A stretch of DNA of 61,047 bases from Rhodocyclales bacterium (GCA_028292505.1 JAQGMF010000002.1:1-61047); one strand, 5' to 3'; positions 6,960-17,100 are shown, numbered from the stretch's first letter. The notes: generated by a model not told the origin, from the sequence alone. Made by a program: numbers and translations.

Positions 6960-8120
6960 TCAGGCGTTCGAGAGCGCGCCGCTCGCAGCAGCGTGCAGCA
7001 CGGCTTCGAATTCGCCGATCACTGCCTCCCAAGTGATTGCCGCGACGCGATTGCGCGCCGCTTGGCGACACGACGCAAGCAGTTCGCGATCACTGGCAAG
7101 ACGACATGCCGCCTGGATAAATGCGGCTTCGTCGTTGGGTGTGACACACAGGCCGTCAACGTCGGAAGTGATGAGTTCGGCCGCCGCAGCATCGCGATAG
7201 GCTACGACACCGAGGCCGCTTGCCATGGCTTCTGGTACGACATTGCCATAAGTCTCGGTGAGGCTCGGAAACAGGAACAGGTCCGCGCTGGCATAATGTG
7301 CAGCCAGTTCTTCGCCGCGCCGGGCGCCGCTGAAAATCTGGTCCGGGTGGTGACGTTCGAGCATGCCGCGCGAAGGGCCGTCGCCCACCCACACCATGCG
7401 TGCATCGGGATGTTGGACACGGATCGCATCGAAGGCACGCACCGCGACTTTGAGATTCTTCTCCGGCGCGAGGCGTCCGACATTGGTCACTATCAGACTG
7501 TCATCGGATGCGCCCCATTGCGCGCGCAATGCAGCGCTGCGCTTGGCGGGATGGAACAGTACCGCGTCGACGCCACGCCCCAGTACTTTTGCGCCGGGTA
7601 CTTTGGCGCGCGTCAGGCTGTCGACGAGGATGTGCGTCGGCGCCATGGTACTGAGTGTGCGGCGGTGAAAGTTTTGCAGCCAAGCGCTGACGATGGGACC
7701 AACGAGACGCGCGTTGTAGTGTTTGCTGTAGCCGTCGAAGTGTGTGTGGTAGCTCGACGTGATGGGCAGCTTCAGCGCGCTCGCTTGACGCAGGGCCGAC
7801 CAGCCGAGCGGGCCTTCGGTGACGATGTGCACGACATCCGGCCGCGCGTTCTGCCATAGCTTGCGCAGCTGCCTGTTAGCGGGCAGGCCGAACTGCAGAC
7901 CGCTATAGCCGGGCAGCGGCAGGCCGCGCACCAGCACGTCGTCGCTCGGATGATCGGCATCGTGTTTCTGCCGCGGTCTCACCACTTGTACGTAGTGACC
8001 AATTTTCCGCAGGCCTTCGACCAGACGTGACACTGTCATGGCGACACCATTGACTTCCGGCGCCCACGTTTCCGTAACGAGTGCGACGCGCAGCGGGCCT
8101 GCCAGCAAGTCAGATTTCAC
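6960..8120 (-). CDS. GT4 glycosyltransferase (Agt/MgtA-like)
   Basis: A family GT4 retaining glycosyltransferase of 386 residues. The N-terminal Rossmann half starts LRVALVTETWAPEVNGVAMT, the pattern of lipid mannosyl/glucosyl-transferases. The C-terminal half has NVGRLAPEKN and the EX7E motif ETYGNVVPE for the nucleotide-sugar donor. Start: GTG at 8120 with AGGAGA six bases ahead, overlapping the dgkA stop by two bases; the frame is open a little further upstream. Membership of the metallophosphoesterase/DgkA cluster suggests the acceptor is diacylglycerol. Donor sugar cannot be told from sequence; GDP-mannose and UDP-glucose are both plausible. A role in polysaccharide assembly is the alternative. 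Confidence 0.85.
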   Translation of the reverse strand: MKSDLLAGPLRVALVTETWAPEVNGVAMTVSRLVEGLRKIGHYVQVVRPRQKHDADHPSDDVLVRGLPLPGYSGLQFGLPANRQLRKLWQNARPDVVHIVTEGPLGWSALRQASALKLPITSSYHTHFDGYSKHYNARLVGPIVSAWLQNFHRRTLSTMAPTHILVDSLTRAKVPGAKVLGRGVDAVLFHPAKRSAALRAQWGASDDSLIVTNVGRLAPEKNLKVAVRAFDAIRVQHPDARMVWVGDGPSRGMLERHHPDQIFSGARRGEELAAHYASADLFLFPSLTETYGNVVPEAMASGLGVVAYRDAAAAELITSDVDGLCVTPNDEAAFIQAACRLASDRELLASCRQAARNRVAAITWEAVIGEFEAVLHAAASGALSNA

Positions 8121-8494
8121 ATCAACTCTCCTACGAGGATGCAGGTCCACACCGCGAATACATTGAGCAGTGTCATCAATACCGCCGCACTACCGATGTC
8201 CTTGGCGCGCTTGGACAATAGATGATTTTCCAGACCGACACGATCTACCGTGGCCTCGATGGCGGAATTCAGAAGTTCGACGATCAGCACCAGTAGCACG
8301 CTGCCTATCATCAGCGCGTGGGCCACGCCGGAAACCGGTACGAAGATGGCGATGGGAATGAGCACCACCGCCAGCACGACTTCCTGTCTGAAAGCGTCTT
8401 CAAGCCGGTAGGCATCTCCCAGTCCGGCAATCGAGTAGTGCAATGCATTCCATAGTCGTTTTAGACCGGTCTTGCCTTTGAAGGGGCTTTCCAT
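8117..8494 (-). CDS. dgkA: Diacylglycerol kinase, prokaryotic type
   Basis: A 125-residue integral membrane kinase phosphorylating diacylglycerol to phosphatidic acid with ATP. Visible features are the amphipathic N-terminus, three hydrophobic segments and the family signature LNSAIEATVDRVG with catalytic Glu residues; length matches E. coli DgkA (122). The start at 8494 is chosen for the upstream CTGGAG; a longer open frame reaches further back into the previous gene. Its 5' end overlaps the 3' end of the upstream glycosyltransferase by 34 bases and its stop overlaps the next one by two, so these genes are translationally linked. It would recycle diacylglycerol left by lipid head-group removal. 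Confidence 0.93.
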   Translation of the reverse strand: MESPFKGKTGLKRLWNALHYSIAGLGDAYRLEDAFRQEVVLAVVLIPIAIFVPVSGVAHALMIGSVLLVLIVELLNSAIEATVDRVGLENHLLSKRAKDIGSAAVLMTLLNVFAVWTCILVGELM

Positions 8495-9663
8495 GAATTC
8501 TCCAGGACAGTGCTGTGTGAAAGTAGCGAACGATACAGCGCTGCCAGTTTTCCCGTAAGTGCGACATCGGACCATTCTGCGGCCCACGCGAGGCCCTGAG
8601 CACGCATCTGCAAGCGCAGTTCGGCATCGCCGATTACCCGGCACAGCGCAGCAGAAAAAGCCTGCACATTGTCGACAGGGGCGATGGCGCCGGACGCGGG
8701 TGTGAGGATGTCGCGCGTACCCATCTCGGCCAGGGCGACGACCGGCAGGCCGGCGGCCATGGCTTCGAGCAGCACCAGGCCTTGTGTCTCGGTGCGCGAG
8801 GCGAAGACGAATACGTCGGCGGCGGCATAACAGTCTGGCAATTCGGTGACGCGATCGAGGTAGCCGATGAAGCGCACGGAGTCGGCGAGTTGCTCGGCAT
8901 GCACGCGATCGCGCAGATGCTCCAGCGCCGGCCCTTCGCCAGCGATGAGCAGAAGCAGGCGCGGGAAATCCTTGAGCGCGTGGCGCAGGGCTTCGATGAG
9001 GAAGTCGATGTTCTTTTCGTGCGCCGTACGGCCAACGAAGAGGGCGACAGGGCGATCCTCGTCGATCTGGTAGTGCGTGCGAAAGCGGGTGCGATCGCCA
9101 CTACCGAAGCGACTCAGGGGAATGCCGGTCGGCAGTATATGCATTGGCCGCGTGATGCCATAAGCATTGAGGCGTTCGGCCATCGGCGACGAAGGCACGA
9201 CGACGGCGTCGAGCGCGTTGCATTGCTTGCGCGAGATCATGCGCGCCAGCCCACGCAGCCATGACGATGGAATTCCTCGCGTGTAATGATGCAGGTATTC
9301 CTCGAACAGGGTGTGATAGCTCGATACGATGGGCCGGCCTGTGGCGCGCGCCACGGCGACACCGGCCATGTGCGCGGAAAACGGTGTCTGCACATGGATG
9401 ATGTCGCAATGCTTCGCCGCGTTTAGCGCCTCGCGATTGAAGTCGCGCGGCAGCACGAAGCGGTCTTCGCGGTCCATCGGTACGCTCCATGAGCGCAGAC
9501 GCGTGACGCGTTCCTCTGCCGGCTCGTTGCCGTAGCGCGGTGCGATGAGTATGCTTTCGATGCCAATGGCATCGAGTTGCTGGCGGTAGGTCTGGATTGC
9601 GGTGGAAACACCATTGACACGTGGAAAGTAAACATCGGAAATCATCAGCACGCGCATCGTCAT
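8461..9663 (-). CDS. GT4 glycosyltransferase, second of the cluster
   Basis: A 400-residue GT4 enzyme, paralogous in layout to the one at 6960-8120: MRVLMISDVYFPRVNGVST at the N-terminus, LFVGRTAHEKNIDF at the start of the C-terminal Rossmann domain, and the EX7E motif ETQGLVLLE. No signal peptide is seen, so it should act at the cytoplasmic face of the inner membrane. ATG at 9663 has GGAGAAAC just ahead and overlaps the stop of the metallophosphoesterase (ATGA). Two GT4 enzymes in one cluster could make a mono- then di-glycosyl lipid or use different sugars; that is inference. Confidence 0.85.
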   Translation of the reverse strand: MTMRVLMISDVYFPRVNGVSTAIQTYRQQLDAIGIESILIAPRYGNEPAEERVTRLRSWSVPMDREDRFVLPRDFNREALNAAKHCDIIHVQTPFSAHMAGVAVARATGRPIVSSYHTLFEEYLHHYTRGIPSSWLRGLARMISRKQCNALDAVVVPSSPMAERLNAYGITRPMHILPTGIPLSRFGSGDRTRFRTHYQIDEDRPVALFVGRTAHEKNIDFLIEALRHALKDFPRLLLLIAGEGPALEHLRDRVHAEQLADSVRFIGYLDRVTELPDCYAAADVFVFASRTETQGLVLLEAMAAGLPVVALAEMGTRDILTPASGAIAPVDNVQAFSAALCRVIGDAELRLQMRAQGLAWAAEWSDVALTGKLAALYRSLLSHSTVLENSWKAPSKARPV

Positions 9664-10460
9664 GTTTCTCCGGCAAGCGCTTCCGCCCGCTCAATCTGTA
9701 CTTCCGCAGTCGTCCAGTTCACCAGTTCGAGACGACCGTCCATGTGTTCCACGATGCCGGTGCAGCTATCGACCCAGTCACCACAGTTCACGTAGGTGAG
9801 CCCTTGCTTGTCGTCACCCATTTCACGAATTGCCGCCCAGTGGATGTGGCCGCAGATGACGCCATCCAGGCCGCGTGCGCGTGCGTCGTGCATGACGCTT
9901 TCCTCGAAATCGAAGATGAATTGCAGGGCAGTCTTGATTTTGCGTTTGGCATATCCGGCAAGCGACCAGTAACCCGACACACCGAGCTGGCGACGCATCC
10001 ATGACAGACAGATATTTATCCGGACCAGCGCGTTGTATGAGACATCGCCTAGAACGGCGACCCATTTGTGATAGCGGGTAACCTGGTCGTACTCATCGCC
10101 GTGAACAAGCAGGAAGCGTCTGCCATCGGCCATCTGGTGCACCCATTCGCGCTCGACGCGGACATCGCCGAAGCTGGTGCCACAGTAGGCGCGCAAGGCT
10201 TCGTCGTGATTGCCGGGGATGAAAATGATGTGTTCGCCATGACGTGCGCGACGCAGTAGTTTCTGCACCACCGTGTTCTGCGCGCTACTCCAGTGGATGG
10301 AGCGCTTCATGGCCCAGAAGTCGATGATGTCGCCGATCAGAAAGAGATTATCGGCGGGATGTTCGCGGAGGAAATCCAGGAGGCGGTCGGCCTGGCAGGC
10401 GCGGGTGCCGAGATGGATATCCGAAAGGAATACGGTCCGTACACGGGGCATGCAGCGCAT
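9660..10460 (-). CDS. Metallophosphoesterase, PlcP/LpxH-like
   Basis: A two-metal calcineurin-like phosphoesterase of about 266 residues with all core motifs: SDIHLG, GDIIDFW, GNHD, HGDEYD and GHIHW. Automated annotation would probably say UDP-2,3-diacylglucosamine diphosphatase (LpxH). The C-terminal NCGDWVDSCTGIVEH and the neighbouring GT4 and dgkA genes instead recall PlcP, the phosphate-starvation phospholipase C that strips phospholipid head groups to diacylglycerol. Function is therefore between lipid A synthesis and lipid remodelling. The open frame extends to an ATG at 10487, but AAAGG before the ATG at 10460 favours the shorter form; an ATG at 10451 is also possible. Confidence 0.8.
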   Translation of the reverse strand: MRCMPRVRTVFLSDIHLGTRACQADRLLDFLREHPADNLFLIGDIIDFWAMKRSIHWSSAQNTVVQKLLRRARHGEHIIFIPGNHDEALRAYCGTSFGDVRVEREWVHQMADGRRFLLVHGDEYDQVTRYHKWVAVLGDVSYNALVRINICLSWMRRQLGVSGYWSLAGYAKRKIKTALQFIFDFEESVMHDARARGLDGVICGHIHWAAIREMGDDKQGLTYVNCGDWVDSCTGIVEHMDGRLELVNWTTAEVQIERAEALAGET

Positions 10461-10484
10461 TCTGCGCAGCCTTTGTTGCAGTGG

Positions 10485-10498
10485 CATGACGTGTCATG
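10485..10498. promoter_or_regulatory. Palindrome CATGAC-GT-GTCATG upstream of the lipid cluster
   Basis: A perfect 6-base-arm dyad lies 25 bases upstream of the preferred start of the metallophosphoesterase. It could be an operator or leader hairpin. It is not a standard Pho box. If the start at 10487 is used, the dyad overlaps it. Confidence 0.3.
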
Positions 10499-10717
10499 TT
10501 GCGATTTCACAATTCCGTTGGAATGAGAGCGGGCCATGACGGCATTGCGTATCGGCAGTCATACGTCCCAGCGAGCTGCGGAATACCCTATCCCCAGCCT
10601 TAACGAGAAAGGTTAAGATGGCAATATGTTGCCGTGCGGCAATTTCGCGCGTCTGAAGCAGACGCCACCTGCCAGAAGGCAGGGCGTACATCCCCTAAAG
10701 TTCAATCGGAGTTGGTT

Positions 10718-11893
10718 ATGGAAAATATCGTCATCGTTGCCGCTGCCCGTACTGCAGTCGGCAAGTTCGGCGGAGCACTCGCCAAGGTTCCTGCTGCGGA
10801 ACTCGGCGCCACCGTGATTCGAGGTCTACTGACCAGGACGGGTTTGGCGGGCGATCAAATCAGCGATGTGCTGCTCGGTCAGGTACTGACCGGCGGCGTC
10901 GGCCAGAACCCGGCACGTCAGGCAGTCATCCGCGCGGGTTTGCCCGAAGGCGTTCCCGGCATGACCATCAATATGGTGTGCGGCTCGGGCTTGCGTGCCG
11001 TGATGCTCGCGGCGCAGGCCGTGCGCTGCGGCGATGCGGAGATCGTCATTGCCGGCGGACAGGAGAACATGTCGGCCAGCCCGCACGTGCTCAATGGCTC
11101 GCGCGATGGCTTCCGCATGGGAGATGCCAAGCTCATCGACACCATGGTCAACGACGGCCTGTGGGACGCTTTCAATCAATATCACATGGGCATAACGGCC
11201 GAGAACCTGGCCAAGAAGTACGGCATTTCGCGCGAAGAGCAGGATGCTTTCTCTGCGCTCTCGCAACAGAAAGCCGAAGCGGCTCAGAAGGCCGGTAAAT
11301 TCAAGGACGAAATCGTTCCCGTGATCATTTCCAGCCGCAAGGGCGACGTGGTCTTCGATACCGACGAGTATCCCAAGCACGGCACCACGGCCGAATCGCT
11401 GGCCGCGCTCAAGCCGGCTTTCGACAAGGCCGGCACGGTGACGGCAGGCAACGCATCGGGCGTCAATGACGGTGCTGCTGCAGTCATGGTGATGAGCGAA
11501 TCGAAGGCACGCCAGCTTGGCTTGCCGATTCTCGCTGTGATCGCCTCTTACGCAATCGCCGGTGTCGACCCTGCCATCATGGGCATCGGCCCGGCACCCG
11601 CATCGCGCCGCGCATTGCAGAAAGCTGGCTGGACGGTTGACACGCCTGATCTCATTGAAGGCAATGAAGCCTTTGCTTCGCAAGCCATCGCCGTCAACAA
11701 GGAGATGGAATGGGATACGAGCAAGATCAACGTTAACGGCGGCGCGATTGCGCTGGGCCACCCCATCGGCGCTTCGGGTTGCCGCATCCTGGTCACGCTG
11801 CTTCACGAAATGCAGCGCCGCGATGCCAAGAAGGGTTTTGCAACCCTATGTATCGGTGGCGGGATGGGAGTAGCGCTAGCCCTCGAACGTTAA
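10718..11893 (+). CDS. phaA: Acetyl-CoA C-acetyltransferase (beta-ketothiolase)
   Basis: A 391-residue biosynthetic thiolase that condenses two acetyl-CoA to acetoacetyl-CoA. Catalytic residues fall at the classical positions: Cys88 (MVCGSG), His348 (GHPIGASG) and Cys378 (CIGGGMG). The ATG at 10718 has GGAG six bases upstream; the open frame is longer but family length supports this start. No phaB or phaC is adjacent, so polyhydroxybutyrate synthesis is possible but not shown, and degradation of acetoacetyl-CoA (AtoB-like) is equally possible. It stands alone, divergent from the lipid cluster. Confidence 0.93.
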   Translation: MENIVIVAAARTAVGKFGGALAKVPAAELGATVIRGLLTRTGLAGDQISDVLLGQVLTGGVGQNPARQAVIRAGLPEGVPGMTINMVCGSGLRAVMLAAQAVRCGDAEIVIAGGQENMSASPHVLNGSRDGFRMGDAKLIDTMVNDGLWDAFNQYHMGITAENLAKKYGISREEQDAFSALSQQKAEAAQKAGKFKDEIVPVIISSRKGDVVFDTDEYPKHGTTAESLAALKPAFDKAGTVTAGNASGVNDGAAAVMVMSESKARQLGLPILAVIASYAIAGVDPAIMGIGPAPASRRALQKAGWTVDTPDLIEGNEAFASQAIAVNKEMEWDTSKINVNGGAIALGHPIGASGCRILVTLLHEMQRRDAKKGFATLCIGGGMGVALALER

Positions 11894-11904
11894 TCCGAAC
11901 GCGC

Positions 11905-12008
11905 GGCGAGGGGGCTGCGCTGGCGCCTGGCTGCGTTGGCTCGCTCGCCGTGCATGAGCACTGCTCTGCGCGAGCCGCCTTGCCAGGCATCCGCTCGCTC
12001 CCCTCGCC
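11905..12008. repeat. ~100-bp palindromic element, copy 1
   Basis: A nested palindrome: outer GGCGAGGG/CCCTCGCC, then CCTGGC/GCCAGG, then GGCTCGC/GCGAGCC, with GTGC-ATGA-GCAC at the centre. A related element with the same GGCTGCGC...CGTTG opening is at 24654-24776. It follows the thiolase stop by 12 bases. Confidence 0.75.
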
Positions 12009-12040
12009 ACACGTTCTCGTTGGGTTGTTTTGAAAAGCAA

Positions 12041-12069
12041 AAAAGGCGCGGACTTGTCCGCGCCTTTTT
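12041..12069. terminator. Bidirectional terminator between thiolase and yidB
   Basis: AAAA GGCGCGGA CTTG TCCGCGCC TTTTT: an 8-bp GC stem with A- and T-runs on either side, between convergent genes. Confidence 0.9.
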
Positions 12070-12085
12070 GTTTGTATGTCGTCTA

Positions 12086-12514
12086 TTAGGTTGCGGCGGG
12101 CTTGTTGAACATGCCACTCAACGCGCTCAACCCTTCCTGCAATAACTCATGCGAGCCGCCGGTCGAGCCATTCGGCGTCATCTTGTCGATCAATTGAGGC
12201 AGCAACTGCGCGAGGCTTCCCGCGATCTGATCCGCTGGCAGACCGAATTTCCCGGCTATCTCCGCCAGCGTTCCATGCCCCAGTGCCTGGGTGATCTGTG
12301 AGGCATCGACAGGCAGGTTTTCTCCGTTGCCGATCCACGATGACATCTGCTCGCTAAGGCCTGCGGCGTTGAATTTTTCGAGCAGACCGCTGACGCCGCC
12401 ATGCTGTTGAATCAGATTGCCCGCAATCTGTATAAGCGAGTTATCGCCTTCTTGCGCGCCGCCGCCTTCGAGCGCATTCAGGGCTTGGCCCGCGAGTTGT
12501 CCGAACAGACTCAT
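12086..12514 (-). CDS. YidB-like (DUF937) protein
   Basis: A small soluble protein of 142 residues, MSLFGQLAGQALNAL at the start and rich in Gly/Leu helices, with a segment (VDASQITQALGHGTLAEIAG) typical of the YidB/DUF937 family. AAGGAG lies six bases before the ATG at 12514, which decides it over the ATG two codons upstream. The family's role is unknown. The gene is monocistronic, convergent with the thiolase and divergent from rpiA. Confidence 0.8.
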   Translation of the reverse strand: MSLFGQLAGQALNALEGGGAQEGDNSLIQIAGNLIQQHGGVSGLLEKFNAAGLSEQMSSWIGNGENLPVDASQITQALGHGTLAEIAGKFGLPADQIAGSLAQLLPQLIDKMTPNGSTGGSHELLQEGLSALSGMFNKPAAT

Positions 12515-12623
12515 TTTCATCTCCTTGCCAAGTTAACTGATAACTGCGATCGCCGATGCGGCGGTTCGTGTCGTGGCTGCTTCCACTACAATGCCAGCAT
12601 CGCACAATTCAAATGACTCGTGT

Positions 12624-13286
12624 ATGAATCAGGATGATCTGAAGCGCTCTGTCGCCAATGCCGCATTGGCCTATGTTCCGGAAGGGCAGGTGATAGGCGT
12701 CGGTACGGGCTCTACCGCGAATTTTTTCATCGATGGTCTAGCGCAGATGCGGGGTCGCATTCGCGGCGCCGTGGCGAGCTCCGAGGCGAGCGCGGCGCGG
12801 CTGCGGGCACATGGTATTGCCTTGTTCGAGCTGAACGATCTGACGGAATTGTCGGTATATGTCGATGGCGCCGACGAGGTAGACAGCCGCCTGTGCATGA
12901 TCAAGGGTGGCGGGGCGGCGCTGACGCGTGAAAAGATCGTTGCAGCAGTTGCTGAACGCTTCGTATGCATTTGTGATGAAAGCAAACTGGTCAAGACGCT
13001 CGGCCGTTTCCCGTTGCCCGTGGAAGTTATTCCAATGGCAAGCGCGCAGGTGATGCGCGCGCTGACGACCTTGGGGGGCGTGCCGAAGTTGCGCGCTGGC
13101 GTGGTTACCGACAATGGCAATTGCATAATTGATGTGGCTGGGTTGCAGATTGATGCGCCCGAAGAGTTTGAGGCGCGGGTGAACAGCATCGTCGGCGTAG
13201 TGACCAATGGCATCTTTGCGCAGCGTCCGGCGGATATCCTGCTGCTGGCGACCGCACAAGGCATTCGCACATTGTCACGCGACTGA
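12624..13286 (+). CDS. rpiA: Ribose-5-phosphate isomerase A
   Basis: Interconverts ribose-5-phosphate and ribulose-5-phosphate in the non-oxidative pentose phosphate pathway. Motifs [13 protein letters not shown] (phosphate loop), YVDGADEVD, and [14 protein letters not shown] (catalytic region with the general-base Asp and Lys) are clear; 220 residues is normal. ATG at 12624 gives family length, although the ribosome-binding site ahead of it is weak. phoU follows 98 bases downstream on the same strand. Confidence 0.95.
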   Translation: MNQDDLKRSVANAALAYVPEGQVIGVGTGSTANFFIDGLAQMRGRIRGAVASSEASAARLRAHGIALFELNDLTELSVYVDGADEVDSRLCMIKGGGAALTREKIVAAVAERFVCICDESKLVKTLGRFPLPVEVIPMASAQVMRALTTLGGVPKLRAGVVTDNGNCIIDVAGLQIDAPEEFEARVNSIVGVVTNGIFAQRPADILLLATAQGIRTLSRD

Positions 13287-13384
13287 AATATTCCGTTCAC
13301 GCAGCGAGCGCACACTACGCGTTTTCGCGTCCGCCCGAGCAAGACTGACGGCGGTAACGCTCGCAAACATAAGGAGATGTACCC

Positions 13385-14092
13385 ATGACCGATCACACCG
13401 TCCGCCAGTATGACGTTGAACTTGAAAGTATCCGGACGCGTGTGCTCCAGATGGGCGGTTACGTCGAGCTGCAGGTGGTCAAGGCGCTTGAAGGCTTGCT
13501 CGGCGGCGATCTCGCGACGATAGACCGCGTCATCGAGAACGATCACCGCGTCAATGAAATCGAGGTCGAACTCGACGAGGCCTGCGCCAACATCATCGCC
13601 AAACGTCAGCCGGCGGCGGGCGATCTGCGTGCGGTGCTGACGGTTTCCAAAGTCGTGACCGACCTGGAGCGCGTCGGCGACGAGGCCAAGAAGATTGCCA
13701 AGGTGGCCAAGTCGATCCACACGCCGGACGCTATCGCCACCACGCCGCGCGTGCAGTTACAGCACCTGGGCAATCTGGCGATCGAACTGCTGCGCAAATC
13801 ACTCGACTCGATGGCGCGCCTGGACCTGAATGCGGCGGCCGATGTGGTGACGCAGGATAAGGAAGTGGATGGCGAATTCAAATCCGTCATGCGCCAACTG
13901 ATCACATTCATGATGGAAGACCCGCGCACCATTTCGCGCAGTATCGACATCCTGTTCGCTGCGAAGTCGCTCGAGCGCATTGGCGACCACGCCAAGAATG
14001 TGGCACAACACGTTGTATTCCTTGTCAGGGGCCGCGACGTGCGCCACGTGGGCATCGAGGAGATTCAGCGCGAAGTCGCCAACGGCGGTTGA
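13385..14092 (+). CDS. phoU: Phosphate transport/regulation protein PhoU
   Basis: A 235-residue PhoU with its two repeated three-helix PhoU domains, each with the metal-binding E/DxxxD pattern (IENDHRVNEIEVELDE in the first, DKEVDGEFKS in the second). It represses the PhoR-PhoB response when phosphate is plentiful and acts with the Pst transporter. AAGGAGATGTACCC precedes the ATG. No pstSCAB or phoBR is in the window, so the gene is separated from its usual partners here. It lies 3 kb from the putative lipid-remodelling cluster, which may be relevant if that cluster is phosphate-controlled. Confidence 0.95.
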   Translation: MTDHTVRQYDVELESIRTRVLQMGGYVELQVVKALEGLLGGDLATIDRVIENDHRVNEIEVELDEACANIIAKRQPAAGDLRAVLTVSKVVTDLERVGDEAKKIAKVAKSIHTPDAIATTPRVQLQHLGNLAIELLRKSLDSMARLDLNAAADVVTQDKEVDGEFKSVMRQLITFMMEDPRTISRSIDILFAAKSLERIGDHAKNVAQHVVFLVRGRDVRHVGIEEIQREVANGG

Positions 14093-14152
14093 GTCGTTGC
14101 GCCATCCGCTTGTCATACGGCGCGATTTTTTCTGCGCCGACGAGAATTTACT

Positions 14153-17100
14153 TCAAGCGCGCATTTGCACCAGTTCGTTTTCGAGCGCGGATTTGAGTTC
14201 GTGCAGCAATGCAGATAACTGCTCGGCCATGTCGACGAAGACGGACTGTCGGCCTTGCTCTGCTGCACGTTCCAGTGCCAGCGCGGTGGTCACGGCGCTG
14301 GTAGCGCCAAAATTTCCCACTGCGCCCTTGATGGCATGAGCGGTTTCCCGCATTGTCTTGGACTCCATGCTCGTAACCGCGTTCTGCAAACGGACCTGCA
14401 TCCCCTCGAAGCCATTCAGGAAGATTTCTATCACTTCATGCATGAGCGCTTCATCGTCGCCGATCTGCGTCAGCATCCAGTTACGGTCGAAGCAGGCGCC
14501 TGCTTCGGCGCGCGCAGCGTTTTCCGCATCGCTCGTGGCAGGTGGTGTTCCTGCAGGCGACAGCACGCGTAACAGCTCAGCGCGCAAGGCACTGGCCAGC
14601 ACAGGCTTGGTGACATAACCGTCCATGCCTGCTGCAAAGCAGCGTTCGCGATCGCCGTGCAAGGCATGCGCCGTCATGGCAATGATGGGCAGACGCGGCA
14701 GATTGAATTGCGCTTCATGGGCGCGGATCAGTCGGCATGCTTCGAGGCCGCCCATGACGGGCATCTGCAAGTCCATGAGCACGGCCTCAAGTGGGCGTGC
14801 GTCCGCCGCCCTGAGGCGGTCGATGCATTGTTGTCCGTCAGAGACAAGCTCTACCGAGTGCCCCATATTTGTCAGCATACGCACTGCCAAGGTCTGATTG
14901 ACGGCGTTGTCTTCGGCCAGCAGCAGGCTCAGCGGGCGCAAGGTTTGCGGTGCACGCAGCAGGGCCATGCTGGCGGCCTGTTCTTCTTCGCTGGCAAGAT
15001 CGAGTTCGGCAGTGAAGAAAAAAGTGCTGCCGCTGCCCGGTTCGCTGTCGACCCAGATGCGGCCGCCCATGCCGGCGGCCAGGCGTTTGCAGATCGCCAG
15101 CCCAAGGCCAGTGCCGCCATAGCGCCGCGTGGTGGAGGTGTCGGCCTGGGAAAAACTCTCGAAGATCAGGTCGAGTTTGTCTGCCGCAATACCTATGCCC
15201 GTGTCATGAATGGAAAAACACAGTTCGACGTGTTCGGCGGTGCTTGCGTCGAGTGAGACGTCGACGTCCACCGAACCTTCTTCAGTGAACTTGATCGCGT
15301 TGGAAAGCAGGTTCAACAAGACTTGGCGCACACGGTGCGGGTCGCCGCAAACGATATCGGGAATACGCATGTCGATTTCGCAATTGAGGTCCAGTGCCTT
15401 CCCCTCGGCGCGCGGGCTCAACGTCGATATGGCGCTGGTAACGCATTCGCGCAGGCTGAACGGGATGCGTTCGAAGCTCATGCGGCCCGCTTCGATTTTC
15501 GAGAAGTCCAGCACGTCGTCGATGATATTGAGCAACGAGTCGGCTGACTGTTTCACGATCGTCATGAATTCGCGTTGCTGCGCGTCGAGCGGCGTTTCGA
15601 GCACCAGTTGCGTCATGCCGATCACAGCATTCATAGGCGTGCGTATTTCGTGGCTCATGTTGGCGAGAAAGTCGCTCTTGGCCTGATTGGCAATTTCCGC
15701 TGCGTCGCGCGCTTCCAACACGGCTTGTTCTACGGCCTTGCGATCGGATATATCGGTGATCGAACCGACGATGCCGGCGACTTGGCCGTGGGCATCGGCA
15801 AACAGGGATTTGTTGTATAGCGCGTCGATCTCGCGTCCGTCGCGCGAGCGCAGGCGGCGTTCGAAACTTTGCGTGGATTCCGGTTCATGCAGCAGGGCTT
15901 CGTCATACTGCTGCTGCCACGTTGCTTCGGCGACGTCGTCGATCAGATCGAAAGCGGTCTTGCCGATCCAGGCTTCGCGCTTGATCGCAAACATGCGCTC
16001 GAAAGCCTGATTGAATGTCATATAACGGCCCACACGGTCCTTGACGTAGATGGCGTTCGGAATGCTGTCGATAAGTCGTTCGACGAAGCGCAGTTGCTCC
16101 TGCATGGCGCGCTCGGCCTGGAGGCGTGTCGTAACATCGTTAACCGATCCGGTATAGCCTATGAATATACCACTGTCATCACGGCGTGCACGTGCGAAAA
16201 CTTCCAGGGTGCGTATGCTGCCGTCCTTGGCAAGGTAGCGGAACTGGTTGCGCAGGAATTCGATCTCGCCCTTGAACAAGGGACGGAAGACGGCGGCGAT
16301 GCGCGGCTTTTCCTCCTCGAGCGTGAAGTCGAGCACCGAGCGGCCGAGCCCCTCTGCAACCGTGTATTGCGTGATGTCGGTCCAGGCTGGGTTCAGATAG
16401 GTCCAGCGCAAATCCTCATCCGTTTCGAATACGAGTTCGGAAAGGCCTTCGACGACGATGCGAAAATGCGCCGCGCTACGGCTGAGTTCCTGTTGCTGAT
16501 TATCCAGGCGCAGCGACGCCCAGTTGAGCGCATCGACCAGGCCATCGATGTCGGCGACGCCAGAGTCGGCTGCCATGACGCTGCCGCGATCATTGTCGAG
16601 ACGCGATGCGAATTCGGTGGCGCTATGCAGCTTGTTCATCGGACGCCGCAGAAACAAGGCAAAGCTGATGGTCGCCAGCACACTGATGAGAATGCCTGAC
16701 CACAGGCTGTCCAGATAGAGGCTGCGGCGCGCGCCTTCGGCCGCCGCAAGCGAGAACCGAGCATGCATCCAGCCGAGTTCAAACTCGTCTCCAACCGGCA
16801 CCCAGATGTCGAGTGTCTTGTGTCGCTGTGCGGCAGTGGCGTTGCTGGAAATGACAGAGACATTTCTCTTCGTCGGCACGCGCAACCTGAATACAGATTT
16901 ATTCGGATCCGCTTTTCCCGGCTGCGCAATGGCGCTCGACAACAGGATGCCGGCCGGGTCCGTCAGGTCGACCTGTTCGAGGCCCGGATAGCGGGTAGCC
17001 TGCTTCATGATGGTGTTCAACTGCCAGACTTCGCCGGTGGTCAAAGCCTGTTCTGAAGAAGCAGCGAGGCCGATCGTCAGCGAGCTGGCTTGCTCGGTCA

